A stretch of DNA of 15,484 nt from an uncultured bacterium (GTDB lineage Bacteria; Patescibacteriota; Minisyncoccia; Phycocordibacterales; UBA1006), in contig CALDKO010000040.1 in assembly GCA_937898165.1 (NCBI GenBank), forward strand, positions 1 through 15,484, read 5' to 3'. Of this stretch, positions 1 to 6,143 are shown one piece after another; position 1 is the stretch's first letter, and each line of letters starts with the position of its first letter. A program made the translations under genes and the position numbers. The notes beneath the pieces are model-generated. The model was not told the DNA's origin. It searched no databases and saw only the letters and a list, made by a program, of their open reading frames with translations.

Positions 1-87
1 AGATGATTTAAGACAAAGTTCGGGATCGAGACCTCGCACAATGTTGGTCGAATCATCGATTAATTCACACCTATAGGTGATAAAAAT

Positions 88-213
88 ATGGCAATCAAAA
101 AAGCTAAAAAAGTTGCAAAAAAAGCTGTTAAAAAAGCAGTGAAAAAAGTTGCAAAAAAAGCTGTTAAAAAAGTAGCAAAAAAAGCTGCTAAAAAAACTGC
201 GAAACGAAAATAA
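88..213 (+). CDS. Lys/Ala-rich histone H1-like mini protein (41 aa)
   Basis: A 41-codon gene encoding almost only Lys, Ala and Val in KKAVKKVAKKA-type repeats, starting MAIKKAKKV and ending TAKRK. The composition resembles the basic C-terminal tails of histone H1 and of bacterial H1-like or HU-tail proteins, so non-specific DNA or RNA binding in the nucleoid is a reasonable inference; no folded domain is visible. AGGTGA at 75-80 lies 7 nt before ATG, one of the few Shine-Dalgarno-like sites in the window. A strong terminator follows directly, which supports a real single-gene unit. The coding DNA is itself repetitive (AAAGTTGCAAAAAAAGCTG occurs twice), so copy-number slippage is possible. It could instead be a ribosome-associated basic peptide. 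Confidence 0.7.
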   Translation: MAIKKAKKVAKKAVKKAVKKVAKKAVKKVAKKAAKKTAKRK

Positions 214-220
214 TTTCCTA

Positions 221-249
221 AAAACCATTCCATCAGGGATGGTTTTTTT
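221..249 (+). terminator. Rho-independent terminator of the Lys-rich gene
   Basis: Ten-bp stem 222-231/236-245 (one G-U pair), loop ATCA, running into seven T at 243-249. It lies 8 nt after the stop codon of the 41-residue gene. Confidence 0.85.
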
Positions 250-396
250 GTGGTTTTATTTCAATAGATAAACAGGTATTCGTACAGTACCAAAAACGTT
301 ATTTTATGGTACAGTAACAAAGACTCTGAAACGCCACAGGTATATGATTACGTCTGAAAGATGGTTAAAACCTCAGGGTCATTTCTTATTTTATTT

Positions 397-2883
397 ATGT
401 CTTTATTTGAAAAAATGTTCGGGAATGAGAGTTCTCGATATCTGAAAAAAGTACTTCCACTAGTTAAGCAGATTAATGATTTAGAGGCTGATTTACAAAA
501 TCTTGCTGATGATCAGTTTCCTGTAAAAACAGCAGAATTAAAAGCACGGTTTTCAGCAGGAGAATCACTAGATGATTTACTACCTGAAGCTTTTGCATTA
601 ACACGTGAAGCTGCACGACGAACTCGCGGTGAACGTCATTATGATGTTCAGTTGATGGGAGGTGTAGCGCTTCATGATGGAAAGGTTGCAGAAATGCGAA
701 CAGGAGAAGGTAAAACATTGGTTGCAACGCTACCAGTGTATTTGAACGCGCTTGCAGGACGTGGAGTTCACGTGATTACCGTAAACGATTATTTGGCACG
801 ACGTGATGCAGAAGCTATGGGACAGGTGTATCATTTCCTGGGGATGACAACCGGAATTATTAATGATCAGAATAAATCATTTTTATATGATCCATCTCAT
901 GGAGAACCAACCCCAGAAGAAGATGCTGCGCAGGAATACAAGGTGTTTGAAAAATATTTGAAACCATGCAGTAAACAGGACGCATATAATGCTGACATCA
1001 CATACGGAACAAACGTACAGTTTGGTTTTGATTATTTGCGAGACAACACAGAACAGGCTCCAGAACGATTGTCACAGCGTGATCATTACTTTACCATTAT
1101 CGATGAGGTCGACAGTGTATTAATTGACGAAGCTCGTGTTCCGATGATCCTGTCAGCCCCAGCAGATCGTGCAGATGATCTGTATAAAGCTTCGGCTCGT
1201 ATTGCGCAACAATTGCATGTTGAAACTGATTATACGGTTGATGAAAAACTAAAAGCTATTCAATTGACTGACCATGGAATTACCAAGGTTGAAAAATTAC
1301 TGAATGTAGAAAATCTCTATACCACCGCAAACATGCAATTAGTACATCATATCGAAACAGCGGTTCGGGCGCATGCATTATTTCATGCAAATAAAGAATA
1401 CGTTGTTCGTGGTGGCGAAATTTTGATCGTGGATGAGTTTACTGGACGTATCCAGGAAGGTCGTCGTTGGTCTGATGGACTACATCAGGCAATCGAGGCA
1501 AAAGAAAACGTAGAGATTAAGCAAGAGTCTCGTACTATTGCATCGATTACGTATCAGAACTATTTTAAAAATTATGAAAAAATTGCCGGAATGACCGGAA
1601 CCGCAGTAACATCACGGGAAGAGTTTTATAAAGTATACGGACTTGAGGTTATTGAAATTCCAACTCATCGACCAAACGTACGACGTGATTTGAATGATTT
1701 AATTTTCCAAACAGAGGATGGTAAATTCCGAGCATTGGCTAAACGTGTAAAAGAGGTTCACGAAAATGGACAGCCAGTGTTGATTGGTACAGCATCAATC
1801 GAGAAAAATGAATTGTTGTCTGCGTATTTAATGAACGAAGGGATTCCACATGAAGTATTAAATGCAAAAAACCACGAACGTGAAGCTGAAATTATTGCAA
1901 ACGCTGGACGTAAAGGTTCGGTAGTTATTGCAACTAACATGGCAGGTCGTGGAGTTGATATTAAATTAGGAGGTGTTCCATTTGATAAGGAAAAATATGA
2001 TGAGATTGTACAGCTGGGGGGATTGTATGTAATTGGTACAGAACGCCATGAGGCGCGACGTATCGATAATCAGCTCCGTGGACGTGCAGGACGACAGGGT
2101 GACCCTGGAGTTACACAATTCTTTGTATCGCTTGATGATACGTTGATGCGTATTTTCGGAGGGGATAAGGTAAAAGGAATGCTTGGATCTCTTGGCGTTC
2201 CTGAGGATGAACCAATTCAAAACGGATTTATCTCCCGACAGTTGGAATCAGCACAGGAAAAAGTTGAAGGATTTCATTTTGATTCACGAAAAAATATCCT
2301 TTCTTATGATGATGTGTTATCTACACAGCGTGCGGTAATTTACGGACGACGTAAAAAAATCTTACATCGTGATCCTGAATTTATTGCAGAAGTTGTTGGG
2401 CAGGTATCTGACTATCTGGGTGAAGAAGCTGAAATCTTGGAACAAAAAAGAGAACTTTTAGGTGAAGAAAAATTCGGGGAGGTGGTACGCGCATTTGCGT
2501 TGTATGTTACTGATCGACTATGGATGGATCACTTGGAAATGATGGATAACAGTCGTAGTGCCGTAAACCTGCGTGGGTATGGACAACGTGAGCCGATTGT
2601 TGAATATAAACGTGAAGCGTTGAAATTATTCCGTCAATTGGAACAAACCTGGGTTGCACAGATGGCAGATATGTTAAAAAATGTAGAAAAAAGTGAAGAA
2701 GGTGATAAAACTGCACCAATGTTGATTACAACCCCAACTCATAAAGAGGATGGAACAAAATTTGATCGCAATGATAAAATTATTGTTTTCAAAGATGGGC
2801 AGGAAAAAGAAATCAAACACAAAAAATTAGCAGAAGCGATCGTAGAAGGCTGGCAAGTTAAAACAGAATCAAAACGATCATAA
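397..2883 (+). CDS. secA: Preprotein translocase ATPase SecA (CPR-like, shortened C-terminal half)
   Basis: Motor ATPase that drives secretory proteins through SecYEG at the inner face of the membrane. From Met397 (828 aa) the protein begins MSLFEKMFGNESSRYLKK, the usual SecA N-terminus; an upstream in-frame ATG at 361 would add 12 residues and cannot be excluded. Visible: Walker A TGEGKT (102-107), DEVD Walker B (236-239), the TYGTN and FDYLRDN motifs, the MTGTAVTSREEF region, and RGRAGRQGDPG in NBD2. An acidic insertion of about 30 residues (157-187) sits before the ADITYGTN motif. Between YGRRKKIL and TDRLWMDHL there are 48 residues against about 103 in E. coli SecA, so most of the helical wing domain is missing. 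The C-terminal Cys-rich zinc/SecB-binding tail is absent. A bidirectional terminator follows. A weak TATGAT at 343-348 may be its -10 box. Confidence 0.96.
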   Translation: MSLFEKMFGNESSRYLKKVLPLVKQINDLEADLQNLADDQFPVKTAELKARFSAGESLDDLLPEAFALTREAARRTRGERHYDVQLMGGVALHDGKVAEMRTGEGKTLVATLPVYLNALAGRGVHVITVNDYLARRDAEAMGQVYHFLGMTTGIINDQNKSFLYDPSHGEPTPEEDAAQEYKVFEKYLKPCSKQDAYNADITYGTNVQFGFDYLRDNTEQAPERLSQRDHYFTIIDEVDSVLIDEARVPMILSAPADRADDLYKASARIAQQLHVETDYTVDEKLKAIQLTDHGITKVEKLLNVENLYTTANMQLVHHIETAVRAHALFHANKEYVVRGGEILIVDEFTGRIQEGRRWSDGLHQAIEAKENVEIKQESRTIASITYQNYFKNYEKIAGMTGTAVTSREEFYKVYGLEVIEIPTHRPNVRRDLNDLIFQTEDGKFRALAKRVKEVHENGQPVLIGTASIEKNELLSAYLMNEGIPHEVLNAKNHEREAEIIANAGRKGSVVIATNMAGRGVDIKLGGVPFDKEKYDEIVQLGGLYVIGTERHEARRIDNQLRGRAGRQGDPGVTQFFVSLDDTLMRIFGGDKVKGMLGSLGVPEDEPIQNGFISRQLESAQEKVEGFHFDSRKNILSYDDVLSTQRAVIYGRRKKILHRDPEFIAEVVGQVSDYLGEEAEILEQKRELLGEEKFGEVVRAFALYVTDRLWMDHLEMMDNSRSAVNLRGYGQREPIVEYKREALKLFRQLEQTWVAQMADMLKNVEKSEEGDKTAPMLITTPTHKEDGTKFDRNDKIIVFKDGQEKEIKHKKLAEAIVEGWQVKTESKRS

Positions 2884-2918
2884 CAAAAACACCATGCAAT
2901 GCATGGTGTTTTTGTTTG
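2883..2918. terminator. Bidirectional terminator between secA and csp
   Basis: Nearly perfect inverted repeat: ACAAAAACACCATGCA faces TGCATGGTGTTTTTGT around a minimal loop, with A and T tracts on both sides. It serves the convergent ends of secA (+) and the cold-shock gene (-). Confidence 0.85.
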
Positions 2919-2924
2919 TGAGGC

Positions 2925-3125
2925 TTACGCTCGTTGCACATTGATAGCGTTAAGTCCTTTTGGACCTTCAGCTGTTTCAAATGTAACTTTGTCTCCTTCA
3001 CGTAGATCGTTGAAAGCAACTCCTACCAATTCGTTCCCGTGGAAGAATAAATCCTTTCCATTGAGTTCTTCTGAAGAGATGAATCCAAAACCATTTTCTT
3101 TGATTGTTTTAATTGTACCAGTCAT
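2925..3125 (-). CDS. csp: Cold-shock protein, CspA family
   Basis: A 66-residue single-domain OB-fold protein that binds single-stranded RNA and DNA and acts as an RNA chaperone. It starts MTGTIKTIKENGFGFI and contains NGFGFI (RNP1-like) and DLFFHGNEL (RNP2-like), then VTFETAEGPKGLNAINV, matching the family throughout and at its usual length of 65-70. An upstream in-frame ATG would give 131 residues, but that extension is low-complexity and spans the promoter, so the short form is chosen. Transcription most likely starts near 3203, leaving a leader of about 78 nt, by far the longest of the window. Long structured leaders are typical of temperature-responsive csp genes, so post-transcriptional control is likely. 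No clear Shine-Dalgarno site precedes ATG. Confidence 0.95.
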   Translation of the reverse strand: MTGTIKTIKENGFGFISSEELNGKDLFFHGNELVGVAFNDLREGDKVTFETAEGPKGLNAINVQRA

Positions 3126-3209
3126 AGTGTGATTGATTAAATCGAGTAATTTGCAAATTAGATAGTTTATGAAATCGACTCGACTAAACAACACTTCTTT
3201 GTACTTATA

Positions 3210-3238
3210 ATAATATATTATTTTTATTAAAAAGTCAA
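3210..3238 (-). promoter_or_regulatory. Promoter of the cold-shock gene
   Basis: On the minus strand TTGACT (3238-3233), 17-nt spacer, TATTAT (3215-3210). The predicted start near 3203 gives a leader of about 78 nt. Confidence 0.8.
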
Positions 3239-3263
3239 GTATATAGTTAATTAAACTGTGTAT

Positions 3264-3293
3264 AAAAAATGACCTCATAATAATGAGGTCATT
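3264..3293 (-). terminator. Terminator of the 168-residue secreted protein gene
   Basis: Perfect 11-bp stem 3283-3293/3268-3278, loop of four, followed on the minus strand by a T tract (3269-3264). It is just downstream of the stop codon at 3310. Confidence 0.85.
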
Positions 3294-3309
3294 GGTATTT
3301 TGGTTCATA

Positions 3310-3816
3310 TTATCGCGCAACTAGAAATTTTTCGTAGATAACCCAATGATTTCCGTATGATTCAGCAGAATCATAATGATAACCACCTGCGGAACCACAA
3401 TTGCCGTAAATTTTGAGGAATTGTTCTTGACGGTCGATTGCTTGTTCTTTCATCCTGTAAAGAGCATTTTTTCGTGCAACAGAAAGTGAACTGTTAGCAG
3501 ATAGTGCACCAGCGTGCTCAAAAAACCAATCTCGTTCATTTACCATACAGCGTTCAATTTCTGCATAGTAACTTAAGGTGAATAGTTTTGACTTTTCGTC
3601 AAAATTAATTTCTACAAAGACGTTGCGAATCCGAGCTGGATAATATTTTTTCAATAATATTCCAACCGAATCCGAGAAATCGTTTGCAACATGGTGCAGT
3701 GTATCGTTTGCATTATTATAAGCACTTTTTGACATTTCAATAGTGCGAATAATTTGTGATCGGGAAATGGTCGTTATACCAATTACCAGAAAAAGGAATA
3801 CTACTATTTTCTTCAT
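3310..3816 (-). CDS. Small secreted protein of unknown function (168 aa)
   Basis: I do not recognise the family. The N-terminus MKKIVVFLFLVIGITTISRS is a clear signal peptide or membrane anchor (basic MKK, about 14 hydrophobic residues), so the rest lies outside the membrane. The mature part is mixed alpha/beta in composition, with two Cys (ERCMV and YGNCGSAGG) that could form a disulfide and an aromatic, Gly-rich C-terminus (GGYHYDSAESYGNHWVIYEKF). It is a single-gene unit with its own consensus promoter and terminator. The predicted leader is about 10 nt (sequence ACAAAACAA before ATG) with no Shine-Dalgarno site. A cell-surface or periplasm-like role is inference only. Confidence 0.75.
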   Translation of the reverse strand: MKKIVVFLFLVIGITTISRSQIIRTIEMSKSAYNNANDTLHHVANDFSDSVGILLKKYYPARIRNVFVEINFDEKSKLFTLSYYAEIERCMVNERDWFFEHAGALSANSSLSVARKNALYRMKEQAIDRQEQFLKIYGNCGSAGGYHYDSAESYGNHWVIYEKFLVAR

Positions 3817-3832
3817 TTGTTTTGTTTTTTGT

Positions 3833-3860
3833 ATAATAGCATTTTATATTACTTTGTCAA
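3833..3860 (-). promoter_or_regulatory. Consensus promoter of the 168-residue secreted protein
   Basis: Minus strand TTGACA (3860-3855), 16-nt spacer, TATTAT (3838-3833). Predicted start about 3826, only some 10 nt before the ATG at 3816. Confidence 0.8.
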
Positions 3861-3894
3861 ATTTTTAATAAATTGTATTTTAGATTGAATAATG

Positions 3895-3900
3895 TATACT
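3895..3900 (+). promoter_or_regulatory. -10 box TATACT before the 53-residue membrane protein
   Basis: TATACT at 3895-3900, with a poor -35 (TTGTAT, 3873-3878). It ends 3 nt before ATG 3904, so transcription would begin at or just after that ATG. This makes the in-frame ATG at 3919 the likelier start. Confidence 0.5.
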
Positions 3901-3903
3901 TTT

Positions 3904-4065
3904 ATGAAATATATTTTTATGGCTAGAGGATCTTCAGAATCTGATGAAATTGTCGGCTTTATTATTTATGCGATATATTTTGTTCCGTTGGGTATAATGG
4001 GGCTGTACTGTTTAATCCACGGGACCTATTGCGAAATAAGAGACAGACGAAATCAGAAAAAATGA
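3904..4065 (+). CDS. Tiny single-pass membrane protein (53 aa, or 48 aa from 3919)
   Basis: A short gene beginning MKYIFMARGSSESDEIVGF with one hydrophobic stretch (about residues 17-38: IVGFIIYAIYFVPLGIMGLYCL) and a basic tail ending RDRRNQKK, i.e. an acidic N-terminal head, one membrane helix and a positive cytoplasmic end. No family is recognised. Reality is supported by a strong -10 box directly upstream and a terminator overlapping the stop codon. The position of TATACT suggests that the true start is Met6 (3919), with a short leader. The upstream neighbour is divergent. Confidence 0.6.
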   Translation: MKYIFMARGSSESDEIVGFIIYAIYFVPLGIMGLYCLIHGTYCEIRDRRNQKK

Positions 4066-4097
4066 ACCACATTCGATAATAATGAATGTGGTTTTTA
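4065..4097 (+). terminator. Terminator of the 53-residue gene
   Basis: Ten-bp perfect stem AACCACATTC (4065-4074) with GAATGTGGTT (4084-4093), nine-nt loop, then T's. It starts inside the TGA stop codon. Confidence 0.8.
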
Positions 4098-4108
4098 TGT
4101 ATAGATGA

Positions 4109-4114
4109 TATAAT
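4109..4114 (+). promoter_or_regulatory. -10 box of the NADAR-like gene
   Basis: Perfect TATAAT at 4109-4114, ending 9 nt before ATG 4124. No -35 match is visible because that stretch belongs to the preceding terminator. A transcription start at or within 3 nt of the ATG is expected. Confidence 0.65.
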
Positions 4115-4123
4115 AAATTATAT

Positions 4124-4609
4124 ATGCAAAAAATAAACATCATGTTTAATTCAAAAGATCCTATCGCACATATTTTGAGCAATCTTGCAATCACTCCTTT
4201 TTCCTACGGGGGATATCGTTTTAAATGTGTTGAAGCAGCTCTCCAGGGGATTAAAATTGCGAACAAAGCAAAACGTGAAAAGATATTCAAAATGAATGGA
4301 ATGAATTCTTTGAAAATTGGTAGAGAAATAACTCTTGCTGTAAAGGATAATGAAAAGCGATATGTATATTGGGGTAATATAAAGATTCCATATAATTCAC
4401 AGGCTCATAGGTTATTAATCGCATCGTTTATTCGTGAAAAAGTACGACAGTCGATTGAGGTGCAACAGGCTCTTATAAAAACAAAGGGAAGTTTCGTATA
4501 TCATGACGTCGGACCAGAACATCCAAAAACATCTTTACCTGAAAAGTTATTTATTGAAATATTACTTGCAGAACGTAAGGTGTTATTAAAACTACTTTCA
4601 TTAAAGTAA
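4124..4609 (+). CDS. NADAR/YbiA-like protein (putative N-glycosidase fold)
   Basis: A 161-residue protein with the layout of the NADAR superfamily: a FSNF-like start (ILSNLAITPFSYGGYRFKCVEAALQ, residues 17-41) in which E37 sits where the family has its conserved Glu, a middle region with YVYWGN, then an IASFIREKVRQSIEVQQALIKT helix resembling the KF.qN..l...Ll.T segment, and VYHDVGPEHPKTSLPEKLF. Known members hydrolyse N-glycosidic bonds of riboflavin intermediates or remove ADP-ribose from nucleic acids, and some occur in phage-defence contexts. The His that normally follows the Glu (EHA) is Ala here, so activity is uncertain. No riboflavin or ADP-ribosyltransferase gene is nearby. It is a single-gene unit with its own -10 and terminator, and apparently leaderless. 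Confidence 0.65.
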   Translation: MQKINIMFNSKDPIAHILSNLAITPFSYGGYRFKCVEAALQGIKIANKAKREKIFKMNGMNSLKIGREITLAVKDNEKRYVYWGNIKIPYNSQAHRLLIASFIREKVRQSIEVQQALIKTKGSFVYHDVGPEHPKTSLPEKLFIEILLAERKVLLKLLSLK

Positions 4610-4618
4610 TTTTAATAA

Positions 4619-4653
4619 TAGAAAAAGACTTACCAAGGGTAAGTCTTTTTCTA
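4619..4653 (+). terminator. Terminator of the NADAR-like gene
   Basis: Perfect 16-bp stem TAGAAAAAGACTTACC (4619-4634) with its complement at 4638-4653, three-nt loop. The T tract lies inside the stem. Confidence 0.85.
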
Positions 4654-4671
4654 TGGAGATGGGGGGAATTG
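4654..4671 (+). repeat. Partial copy of the ssrA 3' end
   Basis: TGGAGATGGGGGGAATTG is identical (18 of 18) and in the same orientation as 4857-4874, the acceptor and T-arm end of tmRNA. It is 203 bp away, on the outside of the ssrA terminator. Confidence 0.8.
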
Positions 4672-4813
4672 GTCACGAATAAATTTCTAACGAAAATTTT
4701 TCTCGACCCCAGCTCGCGGCGTTCGCCTTCTCGTTTCACTCGAAACTTACGCAACGCTCCGCCTTTCAATTCCCCTCACGAGCAATGCAGATTGCTCGTT
4801 CCTAATTCCAAAG
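4672..4813. other. Gene-free, GC-richer, hairpin-rich patch beside ssrA
   Basis: No believable gene on either strand. CAATTCCCC (4767-4775) is the inverse of GGGGAATTG in the partial ssrA copy (4663-4671), so the patch is bounded by an inverted repeat. Inside are short palindromes (GGCGTTCGCC, GTTTCACTCGAAAC). A perfect 9-bp hairpin ACGAGCAAT-GCAG-ATTGCTCGT lies at 4778-4799. GC is clearly above the flanks. Confidence 0.6.
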
Positions 4814-4854
4814 TCAAATAAAAATTCCAACAAAAAGTTGGAATTTTTATTTGA
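4814..4854 (-). terminator. Terminator of ssrA
   Basis: Perfect 18-bp stem 4837-4854/4814-4831, loop of five, with A/T tracts inside. It starts 3 nt after the tmRNA 3' end and is bidirectional in form. Confidence 0.9.
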
Positions 4855-4856
4855 TG

Positions 4857-5249
4857 TGGAGATGGGGGGAATTGAACCCCCGTCCATATGGGTCGATAAA
4901 AAAATCTACATATATAGTTACTTTCAATTTACGCTTGCAAAAGCGAAACCCACCATAGTCTCTGGAAAGAAACAAAGAACGGACTATGGATCGGATGAAA
5001 AAATGTCTTGCCGAAAGCGTTCATCATCGCTTTAGGAATAACGTCTGAAAGTATTACGCAAAGTTGAATTCAACAGACATGAATTCAGTTCACGGCAAAG
5101 CACTAAAGGCTTATGCGAGAGCAAGAGCTCCTGTAAAGTAAGGAGATGCTATTGATTTTGATTTTGCATTTCAAAGTTTGCGTTTTTACCAGATCGCACT
5201 GGATATGCATTTCTACCGAGGAATCCACATGTCAAAGCCGGTCATCCCC
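4857..5249 (-). ncRNA. ssrA: Transfer-messenger RNA (tmRNA)
   Basis: RNA that, with SmpB, rescues stalled ribosomes and tags the unfinished protein for proteolysis. The 5' end GGGGATGACCGGCTTTGACA fits the family start. Its first seven bases pair with CATCTCC at the 3' end (4864-4858), followed by discriminator A. The T arm is GGGGG-TTCAATT-CCCCC. The 3' CCA is not encoded. The tag reading frame (5167 to 5111) starts at GCA and reads AKSKSIASPYFTGALALA-stop, with the expected Ala-rich hydrophobic end. CCATAGTC/GACTATGG near 4950-4990 is a pseudoknot-type stem. The first 18 nt lie inside the end of smpB. There is no promoter between the two, so ssrA is probably cotranscribed with smpB and released by processing. 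The 393-nt length is ordinary. Confidence 0.95.
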
Positions 5250-5690
5250 ATTGTTCTTCAACAATCGCCTTATTTCACGATCCGCATCACGAGATTTAAT
5301 CGTTTCGCGCTTATCATGTTTGTTTTTACCACGAGCAAGACCAATTAATATCTTGATCTTGCGGTTTTCAGTATACATTCTGATTGGTACTATTGTCAAT
5401 CCTGCTTCGGATTTCTTGCGGAACCATTCGTTGATTTCTGTTTTATTCAACAATAATTTTCGGGCTTGATACGGGTCATATGATGGTGCTGTGTTTTTTA
5501 CTTGATATGGTGGAATAAACGCTTTTACCAGGGAAAGAGAATTATCCTTGAACACCACAAAAGAATCATTGATAGATCCATGGTTTTTGCGTAATGATTT
5601 TACCTCTGACCCAGTCAGCACAATTCCCGCACTGATGGTGTCGAGAATGTCGTAGGAAAGATTTACTTTTTTATTCTCCAAAATGTTCAT
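5232..5690 (-). CDS. smpB: SsrA-binding protein SmpB
   Basis: Partner of tmRNA in trans-translation: it binds the tRNA-like domain and brings it to the empty A site of stalled ribosomes. At 152 aa it has normal length, with the family signatures LTGSEVKSLR (26-35), ARKLLLNKTEI, and the C-terminal RGKNKHDKRETIKSRDADREI. The basic C-terminal tail that reads the mRNA channel is present but ends in the unusual NNGDDRL. That ending arises because the last six codons (GGG GAT GAC CGG CTT TGA) are also the 5' end of tmRNA. A good promoter sits just upstream, with the -10 ending 9 nt before ATG and no Shine-Dalgarno site, so the mRNA is probably leaderless. Confidence 0.97.
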   Translation of the reverse strand: MNILENKKVNLSYDILDTISAGIVLTGSEVKSLRKNHGSINDSFVVFKDNSLSLVKAFIPPYQVKNTAPSYDPYQARKLLLNKTEINEWFRKKSEAGLTIVPIRMYTENRKIKILIGLARGKNKHDKRETIKSRDADREIRRLLKNNGDDRL

Positions 5691-5699
5691 GTGAGTAAT

Positions 5700-5728
5700 A
5701 TAGTACCACGGTTTTAGATAGTTGACAA
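5700..5728 (-). promoter_or_regulatory. Promoter of smpB-ssrA
   Basis: Minus strand TTGTCA (5728-5723), 17-nt spacer, TACTAT (5705-5700), ending 9 nt before the smpB ATG. AGTACCACGG (5702-5711) and AGTACCATGG (5742-5751) are near-identical direct repeats flanking the -35. Confidence 0.75.
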
Positions 5729-5790
5729 TTAATAGATAATCAGTACCATGGTGTTGAAATTATTTTTTAACAAAACCAAATACCTAAAAC

Positions 5791-6132
5791 ATGTACATGG
5801 AAGTTTCAACATTTATAAATCTTGTGCTGACCGTTTTTTTTCTGGCACATGGAGTTTTTCTTGGATTGGTCGCCCCGGCTGCAATCAAAAGTATTTTTAA
5901 GTATAACGCAAAGTATGCATTGGGAAACAATGTTAAAGTTACTATTACCTGGCGTGAACCGCTATGGTTGATCATGTATTTTTTAATACTACTAATACCA
6001 ACCGTGTATGTTTATTTCAGTAGTGATTTTAAACCATGGGTTGTATATTTGCCGGGAACATTCTCGGCACTTGAATTTATATTACTTTTCATCTACATAA
6101 CCTATTTTTGTTTTTTTAGAGAAGATGAATGA
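5791..6132 (+). CDS. Small three-helix membrane protein of unknown function (113 aa)
   Basis: Not recognised. Three hydrophobic stretches are visible: about residues 8-33 (INLVLTVFFLAHGVFLGLVAP), 57-77 (PLWLIMYFLILLIPTVYVYF) and 85-108 (YLPGTFSALEFILLFIYITYF). A polar basic loop after helix 1 (KSIFKYNAKYALGNNVK) and an acidic end (REDE) complete it. The start at 5791 has an in-frame alternative two codons later. The region before it is A/C-rich with no Shine-Dalgarno site; TTGAAA at 5754-5759 may be a -35 but no good -10 is visible. It is divergent from smpB and followed by its own terminator, so not cotranscribed with ftsH. Confidence 0.7.
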   Translation: MYMEVSTFINLVLTVFFLAHGVFLGLVAPAAIKSIFKYNAKYALGNNVKVTITWREPLWLIMYFLILLIPTVYVYFSSDFKPWVVYLPGTFSALEFILLFIYITYFCFFREDE

Positions 6133-6143
6133 ATAACAAGTAC

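Noticed and set aside
2..76. Open frame from the left edge to a TAG at 74-76 (possible tail of an upstream gene)
   Set aside because: Only 24 codons, no recognisable motif, and it may simply be the leader of the Lys-rich gene. It cannot be supported from this window.
3126..3320. N-terminal extension of the cold-shock protein to 131 residues
   Set aside because: The extra part covers the promoter and leader and is low-complexity; cold-shock proteins of this family start at the MTGT position.
4551..4769. Minus-strand frame of 72 codons
   Set aside because: It runs through the partial ssrA repeat, the terminator and the end of the NADAR-like gene. Its composition is that of a shadow frame.
4838..5469. 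Two plus-strand frames (65 and 107 codons) across ssrA and smpB
   Set aside because: They are antisense shadows of tmRNA and smpB; there is no start signal or family match.
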